This document shows positions 51,291-62,430 of a stretch of 64,000 bases of DNA, in pieces. The position numbers and the translations under genes are program-made. A model generated the notes under the pieces. It saw nothing but the letters and a program-made list of their open reading frames with translations. It was not told the DNA's origin and did not search any database. Where the stretch lies: positions 1,550,001 through 1,614,000 of the forward strand of contig NW_026570235.1 in NCBI RefSeq assembly GCF_019649055.1, given 5' to 3'. The stretch is from Paramacrobiotus metropolitanus (lineage: Eukaryota > Tardigrada > Eutardigrada > Parachela > Macrobiotidae). Position 1 is the stretch's first letter, and each line of letters starts with the position of its first letter.

Positions 51291-54200
51291 ATGACTGCTC
51301 GTAGTAGCGGTTTAATGAGGAAAATGATTCATGTGCCGATGGATGACGAGCCGCGATGGCACGGCAATGCCAGCCAGCCAATAATGCCCATACAATCCAA
51401 TTACCGTGGTGACAGTGTGCGCGAACCACTACTGCAGCATCACGGTGCCGTGCACCATCAATCCGCGAACTCCAGCTCGCAGGGCTTCTGCGTTAGAGTT
51501 CGTGGGATACCGTTTCAGGAGTCGGAATACACCGTCATGAAATGGTTCAATGATCGGGGTAGGTCTCGCGATGGAAAAATCAGAAACGAGAAATTACACA
51601 CTATTTAATATTTCACGCGGAAAGAGTAGTGCCCGCTTTGGCAGTTCGATTTGTACTCGTATTCGTAATTCGACGGTTACTGCGGATATTGTTTAAAATT
51701 ATTTCCCATGATAATTATGGATGTTTCTTCCCGCAGGCGTCCGTATTCGTAATGGGGTTCTGGGTGTGCATTTTCTCTACAACGACAAACGGCAGTGGTC
51801 CGGCGATGCGTACATCCAGTTGGAAAACGAAAAGGATGTCGAAGCGGCGCTGTCGCACAATGAGGGGCAAATGAATCATCGCTACTTGGAAAGTAAGATC
51901 TGTGCACTGTTCTTCTTTCCCCCAAAGTCTGTCTTGCATAGAACGGTAAACGAGCGCGATTTGACGAAATGGTAGTAAACGGGTTGGGAGTTTATCTCTA
52001 GCATGATAGCATCATTCTGTTGTCTGCACAACAAGTAGTGTACGTATTACGTACAGATACAGATAGTTGTTATAGGTGCAGCTTCCGGTTGCCATAAACG
52101 TGATGAAATTTCAAACTGATTGCGAATCTTAAAGATTTTGCTTATAGAAAACCTGCTTTGTAATTTTAAGGATTTTTCATGATTTTGTAGTTTATTTTTA
52201 TTCTGCGTTTCCGGGAAAGCAATTGTTTTGTCTTCAATTATAAGACAATTATTGAATATAATTGTAATGAATTATTTATAGCAATTTTAATGAATCATTT
52301 TTCATTCACGCAGAAGTAATGCAGAACGAATAACTGGAGAGGATATATTTTTGTATTTAAAGCATTTTTTGTTACTTTCTTTGATTGCTGTTATTATTGT
52401 CACTGCATGCTTAATAAATTCTTTGGGTGGGAAAAAATTTCGTTTGAATGATATTCAGGTGCGCGCTTCTCTGTGCATTTCGAAATTGGATTTTCATTTC
52501 CTTGTGCAGAATATGGCTATCAAGCAGTGTTAGTATATGTTTTGTAAATCGAATGTGTTATTGCAGTTTTCCGCACTGGTGCGGATGAAATGGATTCAGC
52601 GTTGAAACGTTCTCCTTTTTATCGTTTGCCCAATGACTATGCCGTGAGACTTCGCGGCCTAGAATACAGGGTTACGAAACAGGATATTCGAGACTTTTTC
52701 CAAGGTGAGGCTTACAATGGGAGCGCCTCGATGGCATCTACGTTGGTAGTGCAACTTTGAATTTCGTCAGTAGTTTTTTGGGCTTATTGGGTACTCTACA
52801 GCGGTTTTGTCCGGAAATTTTAATTTCTCACTGGGCAGGATGGACAGAAAGCTTCGTAAAACATATTTCGCGTCATAAATGGGTTGTTAATATATATACC
52901 ACAGGGCTGGATATTGCTTCGGGTTTGGACGGGATATACATTGTTGAAAATCAAGAAGGGCGGCCAACGGGGGAGGCTTATGTGATGTTTGAAAATAAAA
53001 CAGCCGTTGAACAGGCTGCTCAGAAGCATAAAGAAAAGCTGGGTCAAAGGTGGGGTTTCAGTGTGTTTACGTGTATGTGTATCACAATTGACGAGCGCGC
53101 TTTACGCACTGAAAATTGAAATGTGTAAGGTAACCCTCCGCCTCCACAGGTACGTAGAAATCTTTTTGGCCAGCTCATCACAGATTCGGGATGCGCGGGA
53201 ATTCTATCCGGATGAACGGGATCCACCGGGTCGGGGATATCGCGGCTACAGCGAGGACCGGTATTCCGGACCACCGCCTGGCCCCCCGCAGCGCCGTGGG
53301 CAAAGCCATTTCGGCGGTGGCCATGCCGTGCCGCAACAATCCGGTTGGTTTGATGAAGAGTATCGCAATGAAGATCGCGGATACCGGCAGGAGGGTAATG
53401 GGCACCAGAATTATGACCAATATAATGCTGGTAGTGATTATCGGCTGTATATGCGGGGACTGCCTTGGGTTTGCACGGAACGAGATATTGAGCAGGTACG
53501 GGTTTTTGGTCTCCTTTTTAGTCGATTTGTGTTGTAGAGCCTGTTCCGCTTAAACGTTATAAATTCGCTTTTGCGTATTTTTTTATTCAGATGATTATTT
53601 TTTACAGTTTTTTTCTCCGATCCGGTGTGGCAACATAACCAAAAATATGTCATCGTCAAACGTTTTCGACGGTTCAGCTTGGGTGGAATTCGAAAACGAA
53701 AATGACTTTGAAGCTGCACGGAAGAAGCACAAAACCAATATGGGTATGTTTCTTCATGCTTGGCTATAACGAACATTCTCCTCGTATTTCCAATTGCAGG
53801 CCATCGTTACATTGAACTCTTCACGGAAGAAGAAGTGGACGCCAAACGCCTGCGCACCAACCGCGATCGCGAACGAAATCGCGCCCCACCACCGCCGCCA
53901 GCCCGACGGACGCATAGTCCCTCACCACGACGGGGTGGACGGGGCGGAGGGGGTGGCGGCCGCGGGGGTCGTGGTGGGGGAGGCGGAACTGGAGGACAGC
54001 GGCGGGATGATGGAAATCGGCGCGACATGGACCGCCGTCCACCGAATGCACGCCAAGAGATTCGGCCTCAAGGCAATCAACGCGGTCAGCCAACGTTCAC
54101 CTACGTACCCACGACGGGAGGTATGAATACTCGGCCAGCGGGACGACCAGAGGTCGGCTATGGATCGGATTCCCCGCAGCAGATCCCGGTGTCCTACGGG

Positions 54201-54895
54201 AACTTTGGCTCACCCATGGGGCAGATGGGTGGGAATAGTTTCCCCAATAATAACGCGATGGGGATGATGTCCTTAGCGTCGGCAAACGCTTTCGAAGCCG
54301 GTGGCAGGTTCGCAGGGGATATGACGCCTTTCACTGACCGTAAGTAATTGTAGGTTCTGCTTGAGCTGAGACCATTTACTCTCAATAGCTGTAGACTGTA
54401 GCTTTTGCCAGCTGTGTATTGGCAACTTCCGTTTCGAACAGAAAGTAAATTTGAGGGTACTAATAAAGATTGTTTTACTTTTGTCCTGTTCGTTTGGTAG
54501 ACCCAATCATTTCAGTGTAACCTGAATTTTCCTATCGTTCTGTCTTGGCGTGTTGACCAGTGGCCACTCTTGCATGTGTGACCAAAACTATAACCGTAAT
54601 GTGCACAGATAGGTAGCTTCAGATTCTCTATTAATTGCAGAAATGTTCCAGCAAAACCTCAAACCGCTGGGTTCCGCATCTCACAATCAGGGATATAACA
54701 GCCTGCTTCCTCCACCACATGGCCATATGCCGTTCGCTGCAGGTAAAAATAAGTTTTCGTCTATTCAGGAATGCTTTAGGTGATGCTTTGGAAGGACATA
54801 AGGCGCGGCAGTCGATAACTTTCTGCTGTGCCTGGTACTACTGCTGGTACAGAGTTTCAGTCTTGGTTTTTTTCATTCCAGTGACATATCCTTAG
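51291..54895 (+). CDS. hnRNP F/H-like protein with three quasi-RRMs (Glorund-type)
   Basis: hnRNP F/H proteins bind G-rich RNA through quasi-RRMs and regulate splicing and translation. Exons: 51291-51558, 51737-51892, 52567-52704, 52905-53049, 53150-53495, 53608-53743, 53800-54339, 54641-54742 and 54882-54895; all phases match, giving 614 residues. qRRM1 (about residues 66-145) opens FCVRVRGIPFQESEYTVMKWF and ends NHRYLEIF. qRRM2 (about 166-245) has YAVRLRGLEYRVTKQDIRDFF, RPTGEAYVMF and GQRYVEIF. qRRM3 (about 331-405) has YRLYMRGLPWVCTERDIEQFF, GSAWVEF and GHRYIELF. Gly/Arg/Tyr-rich linkers separate qRRM2 and 3, and an RGG-like block (GGRGGGGGGRGGRGGG) follows qRRM3. The last exon adds only four residues (VTYP). 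The family is certain; orthology to fly Glorund is likely. Confidence 0.92.
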
Positions 54896-55317
54896 CGACG
54901 TGAAATTTTCCTGGATCTATTAACGTCCTTGGGTCATCTTTGTTTGGTTTGGGCGGGCTGTTTTGTAGTTTTGGGTGGAATAGTATAGTGTTTTTGACAT
55001 GGATTGTATTCAGTTCAAGGTTTTATTGTTTTTTTCGCACATATTATTATTATTACTGACTTCATGGTTATTTACAATACACGATCAAATTTCAGCAGAA
55101 ATTCATTTTCATAGAAACTGAACAACGTCGCTGCTTGTCTTTTTCTATGGATAACGGAAATATGAACCGAAACACCACTGGGTTCTAAATTACAGTAATT
55201 CCACCATCTCTGTGTAGTCGCTGTGAACAGTTTACAAATAAAATCTGAGGTGCACTTTTGAAGCACGTACTGAAAAATGTGACACGAAAATGAAGAAATA
55301 TAAATCATTCGCTGTAA
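54896..55317. other. Convergent 3' ends of hnRNP-like gene and MICU1
   Basis: Only 422 bp separate the two stop codons, so the transcripts may overlap at their 3' ends. An AATAAA reads on the minus strand at 55027-55022, suitable for MICU1. Confidence 0.5.
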
Positions 55318-58300
55318 CTAATGTCGAGATCCCTGAATTTCTTCCTTTGTACACTTCCAAACTGCGCCAAGTAACCGGGTAACGCCCATATCCTACGAAA
55401 AGCAGAACGTTAACAAGTGCCAGTTCTGTGGATTACTGGTCAGTGGTCGCTCAACAAAGCTTAGAACGGAATATAACGTACTGTTGCGTCATGATGGTGT
55501 ACCCTTATCACACTAATGTTGGAGGACAACCAGAAGTGCATTTTTAACATGTACGCTTTAAAAAAAAACTTTTTACTTCTTTGTTCAAGTTTTAGCGTAC
55601 CTTCGGCCTTTCCATTCCGCGCATCTGACGAGTCTTCATAATCGAAATGAATTCCCGCTGACTTAGCCGTCCATCCTCTAAAGCAAATCGAAAACATGAA
55701 TCTGGGGGAAACTCTAATTAGCCACAAGCATAGGTATTACAAAATAATAAGTAGTTTTACCGTTATCGTCGAACAGTGTGAATACAACATCAATCACGTG
55801 ATCATCAAGTTCTGTTTTAGCAACGGTTTTCACAACGCGTTTCAAAGTGCTGTGGTCAATTGAGCCGCCGGCGACATGGTACAATCCCAATGCGGTATCG
55901 ATATCATTTAAATGACGAAAAACTTGACTGAAACCATGAACTTGTTCAAAACCAATGCCCTAAAAAAACAATAAAATCACTAGTACTTGCCTTGCACAAA
56001 AATATAACCTCTTGTTAGCGTAACCAGTCAGAAAGAAATACAACAATTAAATTCTACGTTATGGTAAACACAACAAATTAACCGGAAATGCCCATGCAGA
56101 TAGTTGCAAACTGCAACTACCCTACAACAACAAAACGCGCTCTTTAGCACGTACCTCCGAAGCTTCGCCTTGGAAGCGCTCTTTCACACGTTTTAACATG
56201 CGCTTCTGTTTTTGTTCGGAGATCCCCGCGTAGGTCAACAACATCTTTGCAAAAGTTCGTTCGGATATCTTGCCACTTTTTGGTTCCATACGCTCAAACT
56301 GCCAATCAAGATAAAAGTGAATTAGATTATACGAAACAGAAATCACTAATGAAAAGCGAATACTGCAATAGACCAAATTGTGACCAATACAGGTATAAGA
56401 GTTTTTATCAGTACCTCCATTCGCAGCACTTCATCCTTCATCTTAGCCTGGAACGCCAGGAAATCCTGGACTTTCAATTTGCCGGTGCCACTCTTGCCAA
56501 AAAAGAAGGTTTTCAGTCCCGAGTCCACAAATTTAGTGCCGCCGTATGAACCGCCCATCAACTTGGCTTCCCGATGACGAATTCCCACGGATGTCTGCGA
56601 GCGTAGAACGTTGAGGATCTCCTCAAACTCATCAGCATCCACCGTGCCATCACCGTTCACGTCGAAGATCTTGAAGGCAATCTCAATATGCCGGGCAGAA
56701 ACTACGAGCTCAACTGATGCAATAGACTGTTTTACTGAGACGATGCACCCCACACGCACAACCCACGACGGATGATCACCCACTCACTTGCCAAAATGGT
56801 CATCAAAAACAGGTAATCAGAAAACGATATCAATCCTCTCTCGCCCAACTTATGGAAAATGCTGTCTTCCGGAATATTGGATTCGATTTTGTCTTTCTAC
56901 GGGAAAGGTTGTATATAACACGGCACTCTGACAAGTAATGCTTTCATGCACAACAATCGAAACCAAGAAAGTGAAATGCGTGCGTGAACTACGATCGCGC
57001 CATAATTCCAAATTTTAGCTTTAAATATAAAACAAAAATATTTAATACTTTGTTATTCAGCAAAGTCGGGGCTCAAAAATGACCATGACATTCAGCAATC
57101 AACATTTCGGAAGAAAACGCACACGGCGTTCAATTTTAATTTTTTAAGGAGGCGTTTTTTTTGTTTTGCGCTTTTGTTTTCAGCAGTCGCTTCACCTATT
57201 TTTGTTGAATAAGACTCTTTTATGATATTCTGCTTTGTTCAAACTAGTTTAGATAACGCGCTCACGATGTAAGTAGCAATAATTACTTATCCAAAAAAAG
57301 AGCCCGAAGGTAAGTTGTTGTTGTAAAACGTACGCATACCGTAGGATCAAATAATCGGAACTGATCAAGACCCAAACCTAAAAATAGAATGTTTATAGCC
57401 TAGAAACATTTACACACGGACGGAGAGAAACTGAACAGCCTACGGAAGAACGGCCACACAAAAATACATGTATGCATTTACGACCCGAGGCACTTGAGCA
57501 CACTTACCTTCCGGCTGTCGTACCCCTGGAGTAATAGCACGCACAAAGTCATCGGGGGTCATATAGATGCCATAGCCATCCGCATCCGGATCTTTGATTT
57601 TCAGTGTCGCGAATAATCGAAATACTTTGTCCGGAGTGGAATAGGCTCGGATGCGATTTTCGTACTCCGTGATCTGCGAACAAACATCACGTGAACAGCA
57701 TATGTGTGGCATAAATATCTCATTCTGTACCGACATTTTCAAATTAAACATCGGCTTCAAACGATTTACAGGATCTAAAAAAGAACCTACCGGTAACATG
57801 TCAAAAAACAATTATTAATATAAGATTGCGGATTTCCTATTCGGAAGGAGCAATTAAAGTTTGTCAAATTTCTTATCTCCCAAATGAATATGCCTATACC
57901 AACGTAAAGCTTAAAAAATCCACCTTGCGGTTGCGGAAGCCGCCCTGCTTGCGTTCCTCAGCATCCAAACCGTCGGAGCTGCCGTGCACATCATCATCAG
58001 CGTCGTTGTTAACAGTTCCTTTGATATGTGCATCACGCGCGGGACGCTCTGCCGCTTCCACAGTCTTCGGGCCAACAATTGGTCTTCCGTCCGGTAGACG
58101 CGCCTTACCCCATTTCAATTCGTATGATGCGACGTATGACCGAGGTAAATTTTCAACACCGTATACGTACGCATCTTCATCGAACTGCTCCTTCCTTTGC
58201 AGATCGTCTGCACGTTTCACTGGGGAAAACTTTTCAGCATGAAAACTGCAAAAAAAACATCGAAACATTGCATCTAACGGCGCTGGAACCAGATGTTCTA

Positions 58301-60592
58301 AAAAAATGCAATGATAAATTAATAAAACTCTTGATAATTCAATAGTTATCATCAAAGCCGTCACCGTCATTTATTATCCATATCTTATATATATATTATT
58401 AATATACGTATCTAATAATATAAGCAATAATAATTATTACTTATATTATTAGATATGTATATATGACGGTGACGGCTTGCTGATAATTACCGAATCAGTA
58501 GGAGTTTCATTGATTTATAGATAACTTTTATAATCGGGCCACAAAGATAACTTTTACATTATATTATTGTGATATATACAAGGTGATATACAATGTACGA
58601 CAAAAAGTGGTTGAACCGATCAGTCGGTCCGCGCGGTTCAAAACGCTTACTCACTACTTTCAGACGCTCGCGCTCCGTGAATATCAAAGTGCAGCTATAC
58701 TAGTTGCATATCAAAAGGTGTAGAAAAAAATTTTAAACTTTTTGATACTAAACCTGTGGCTGTTTATGGCGAACAGCACAAATTCTAGCCATTTTGCTTT
58801 CTCGTAGGCACAGCATAGGATCTGTGCGCATAACCGTTTGGCTTGCAATCAATGCTTAAGTCTTTGGGAAAGCAAAATGGCTAGAATTTGTGCTGTTCGC
58901 CATAAACAGCCACAGGTTTAACATCAAAAAGTTTAAAATTTTTTTCTACACCTTTTGATATGCAACTAGTATAGCTGCACTTTGATATTCACGGAGCGCG
59001 AGCGTCTGAAAGTAGTGAGTAAGCGTCCAAGCTTTAGTGGTGGCGTGTCGTTGCGAGGTCATTTTGAACCGCGGACCGACTGATCGGTTCAACCTCTTTT
59101 TGTCGTACATTAGTACTACTCGAAACGGACTTTAAATGTGTTCTGTAAGATACAGAGCCGGGAGTTCTGTAAAAGTGAATCTACCAATGGTACAGCGCTG
59201 TATCTTATAGAGCGTTACAGAGCAACGAGACCACGGTTTCTAAAAGCGCCCAGTTACCGTAGTTGAATTGGTCAACGATTTATCCATTTTTCACAACAAT
59301 TTTGTGCCAGTTTCCTTTCTGTTTTTCTGGCGATCTGAAGTTTTGTTAAGTTAAGAAATCAAACGACTGGTGAAAAATCGAAAGGCCATATTGCATGTAA
59401 AGTACGCTGACAATGAGGTATTCATCGCGCTGACGGCTATGGCGAAGTTGCTTGTTGCCACGATACAAATTCAAACATGCACAGTCGGAGGCAGCTAAAA
59501 TCAGTGAACAAAGCAGAACTGGAATGCTGATTCGATAGAAAAAATTAAACTCCCGTTAATTACATCCTCAAAACTTGAAAATCAAAAATAGGACTTAGAC
59601 GTACAGCGGACTGTGCATCTACATCAAAAATAACTTTGGCCTAGCAAGAATGCGAGTTCTGTATCGTAACGGAGCCAGGAGAGTTCCTTTTAGATACAGA
59701 ACACTTTAACTCGGCCGTCCAATCAGAGGTAGGGGGGTGTGATCGAAAAATTACAGAACTTCCGGCTCTGTATCGTACAGAACGCATTTAAAGTGCCTTT
59801 CGAGTCTAGCTATTGTACATATATATCTATATATATATTATTTTACTTGTTCTAGTTTATGGAAATTTTGTCTAACCATAAGTGTTAATTGGCATTGCTT
59901 GTACAAATGGAAAGATTAAAGAATAAAGTTTTTATACATATATCTATGTGGCCCGGACAACCCGGAATAAATAACGCAATTGTTTTCTTACAAATCCTTA
60001 ATGCATCACTAGTGATTTCAATACACAGTAAAATAAAAATTAAAGTATGGAAAACAATTGCGCAGGACAGAATCATAACCCAAAATTAATTAAATCAGCC
60101 AAATTGCCCCAAAGTTGAACGTGACTAGCGACATGTACGTAACATGTTAAACTGTTGTCCATAATAAATGATAAATTCCCAACTTTATGGTTTACTGCAA
60201 TGGTAAAGAAGAAAATGCACTCACTATTCTCCGTTACAGAAACCCATGATACCCAGGCCCAATACAAAAAGTGCAAAGAGGATGGGCATTAAATTGCCTT
60301 GCTTTTCTTCCCATCGACTCGGACGACCGGAAATGCGAGCAAAACCAGTGTAAAATCGTAGATGGTGGACGGATGCCTGCAGTGATGACAGGCGACCGAA
60401 ACGACGCAGCAGCGGATCATAGGGAACATTCAGGACCAAACAGCGAACGGGTCGTCTCGCATGTATGACGCGAATAGGCTGTGAAGGGATAACAAATGAC
60501 ACAGAATGGCGGCTCAGTACGGCCACCGTGTTGCGAATATCCCATCGCGATGTCAGCAGCAGGGCGCGATATGGTACCCCAAAAGGAGCCAT
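55318..60592 (-). CDS. MICU1: Mitochondrial calcium uptake protein 1
   Basis: MICU1 is the EF-hand gatekeeper of the mitochondrial calcium uniporter, in the intermembrane space. Ten minus-strand exons join in phase: 60592-60225, 58245-57924, 57673-57508, 57377-57340, 56896-56788, 56701-56415, 56298-56155, 55959-55761, 55677-55601 and 55392-55318. They give 594 residues (human 476). The N-terminus is Arg-rich and amphipathic like a targeting signal, followed by a hydrophobic segment ([18 protein letters not shown]). Core signatures are [34 protein letters not shown] and [18 protein letters not shown]. Both EF-hands have intact loops: [12 protein letters not shown] and [12 protein letters not shown]. 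The end [14 protein letters not shown] keeps the Cys used for dimer formation in human MICU1. The extra length is mostly an acidic insertion before the YENRIR block. Intron 1 (about 1.98 kb) is full of inverted-repeat elements. Confidence 0.95.
58355..58478. mobile_element. Short inverted-repeat element (MITE-like), 124 bp
   Basis: Perfect 16-bp inverted ends, AAGCCGTCACCGTCAT (58355-58370) and its complement (58463-58478), enclose an AT-rich core that is itself a hairpin (TATCTAATAATATAAG pairing with CTTATATTATTAGATA). The whole segment could fold into a long stem. It lies in MICU1 intron 1, about 110 bp upstream of exon 2 on the transcribed strand. No target duplication was recognised. Confidence 0.7.
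58592..59111. mobile_element. Foldback-like element with about 200-bp arms
   Basis: The ends are inverted repeats beginning AATGTACGACAAAAAG and continuing with GGTTGAACCGATCAGTCGGTCCGCG. The pairing extends for roughly 200 bp (for example GCTAGAATTTGTGCTGTTCG on the inner right arm with its complement on the left), leaving a loop of about 60-70 bp near 58805-58870. A 40-50 bp segment in the right arm near 59020-59065 has no left partner. The flanks can be read as TA on both sides, which would suit a Tc1/mariner-type MITE; that assignment is inference. No coding capacity. It lies in MICU1 intron 1. Confidence 0.78.
59118..59805. mobile_element. Non-autonomous inverted-repeat element, 688 bp
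   Basis: The left end ACTCGAAACGGACTTTAAATG continues GTTCTGTAAGATACAGAGCCGG. It matches the complement of the right end (ACTCGAAAGGCACTTTAAATG, then GTTCTGTACGATACAGAGCCGG), with about 85-90% identity over some 60 bp. The motifs GATACAGA and TCTGTATC recur inside, as in subterminal binding sites. No transposase is encoded. It begins six bases after the preceding element, so insertion of one next to or into the other is likely. It lies in MICU1 intron 1. Confidence 0.72.
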
Positions 60593-61395
60593 TGCATGAT
60601 CTTGGGGATGGCGATGGCTATCAGCAAGCAGTGATCAAAGAATAAAAAACTTTAGAAGGGGATAGCAATTTTCTTAACAATGATTATGGTGTTTTTCCAG
60701 CTCTATCAGTTTATCACTGAATTACAGCTGTGCGAGACGGAAAAAGGTGCACTTGAGACTTGCAGCAGTCAGTGGTGCTGCGGGGGCTCACTAATTTTGC
60801 TACTCGTACCGTAAGCATCACTTCTACCAAACCGGGCAAACCCCATCCACCGTGGTAAGGTGGCCGCAGATCGAAAGCGCATAAATTAAAAGTTTCAATA
60901 AAGATATTAACTAACGATAAGTTCTTGAACTTGGATGCAATAACGGAAATGTAAACCCAAGGCAAAGGCACATACACCCACTGGTGATATCCAACACAAA
61001 ATTGACAAAACTACCAGTAGGTGCTTTTAGGCCTCGTCCCCTTTCTAAAGCGTATCGTGTTGCGATACAGCACCGTATCTAGTTTCGTTACAGTATAAAA
61101 ATGGGACACTATTTGGTGCGCACCACCAAGATACAGTACAGGCTACGCATATCGAAACCGGGCTCGCTATCGGTTTCCTGTATCGCATCTCTAGCTTTGA
61201 CGCCGTATCGCTGTACTTGCGTCTCATCGCTTCGATCGCATCTTGCCGCGCATAACTTTATTTGTCCGAGCGCCGATCAGTTCGTACGACGAAAGTTTTC
61301 GCTTTTTTAATTTCAAAGTTCGGGAAAATTGTATAAAAGTTCTTGATCCCCGTGTTATATCAGCTCCATATATCATCTAACCAATTACTGCCACG
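60593..61395. promoter_or_regulatory. Divergent upstream region of MICU1 and the Myb/SANT-like gene
   Basis: The two start codons point away from each other across 803 bp. The right part (about 61050-61260) contains several copies of GATACAG/CTGTATC and GTATCG motifs in both orientations, resembling motifs inside the 688-bp element of MICU1 intron 1. A defined core promoter cannot be named. Confidence 0.45.
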
Positions 61396-62430
61396 ATGCC
61401 TCGCGCTCCCAAATCTGCTCCTCTGTCTCCCAAAAAAATGAAGTGAGTGCTGTCTATGCTTCTCATCATCTTTAGTCTACGACCGATGGCTGCATGAGCT
61501 CCTCTGTGTTATCAGCCACGTTTATTTTGTTTCTGCATAGGTGGCTTGTCGCTACTCGCATCGACCGGGAGGATGAGTTTCGACGTTGTACAAGTAAAGC
61601 GAAATTCTGGTCAAAGGTGTTCCAGGAGATGCAGTTGGTTTTTAAAGATGCCCTGGGAAACCGCACCAGCGAGAACCTGAAGATCTCTTACGAAAATGCG
61701 TGGAAGAAATATAAGGTCAAATCAATTTTTGCTATAATACATGTTTTTAAAATAAAATATGTAGAAATTACTTACCTGCATTAGTGACAGTGATTAAATT
61801 ACTAACAATAGTTTTGCAAACTGTGAAATTAATTTTTGCACTTTTTTGCGGTTACTTGTAGGCAGAGAAAAAACGAAAAAATGGCACCGGGGAAAGCGGT
61901 GAAGTGAAATATCATTTATTTGAACTCTTCGATAAGACGTACGGCGATCGGGATGATATTGCTTTTGCAACTAATTCGGTGGCTCTGGGAGCGGGATCCA
62001 CGAGCAACGTTTTGGAAGACATCGGTGCCGAGGACGGTGATATTAATTTGAGGTAAAATCTTTGATATTATCATGCACAGTTGTACCCTAGTAATTTGAG
62101 AAATTGATGTGGCAAAATAATAGAAATATTAAGTTTTGCTTATTTAGCGACGATGATATGCAACCGGATACTCCTGCGGGATCTCCAACTGGAAGCGCGG
62201 AAAAGCCAAAGAAAGCAAAGAAGAGCGAAAAACGCAGCGCCGCCAGCGAGACGGTTAAACTCATGACGCGTTCCGTTGCTATCATGGATGATATGCGAAC
62301 TTCCCTAACCGAAATGGTAAAACTGGAAAAAATGAAAGTTGAGCTTGCAAAATTGAAGTTCGAGCGGCAGTACAACGTGGAAGTCGACTTCGGAGACGAT
62401 GAAGTTCCGCAGGCTTTAGGAGAGGAGTAA
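61396..62430 (+). CDS. Myb/SANT-like (trihelix-type) putative DNA-binding protein
   Basis: Exons 61396-61442, 61541-61715, 61862-62052 and 62148-62430 join in phase to give 231 residues. The N-terminus is basic and Pro-rich. Residues about 17-75 (DREDEFRRCTSKAKFWSKVFQEM, SYENAWKKYKAEKKRK) have the spaced aromatic pattern of a Myb/SANT-like fold as found in trihelix, MADF-type and Harbinger-derived proteins. A short acidic middle follows, then a basic stretch (KKAKKSEKR), then a C-terminal helix likely to form a coiled coil (MDDMRTSLTEMVKLEKMKVELAKLKFERQYN). The end is acidic. This domain order, DNA-binding helices plus C-terminal coiled coil, is common in domesticated transposon accessory proteins, but a specific family cannot be named. 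Function is unknown; nuclear DNA binding is inference. Confidence 0.75.
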
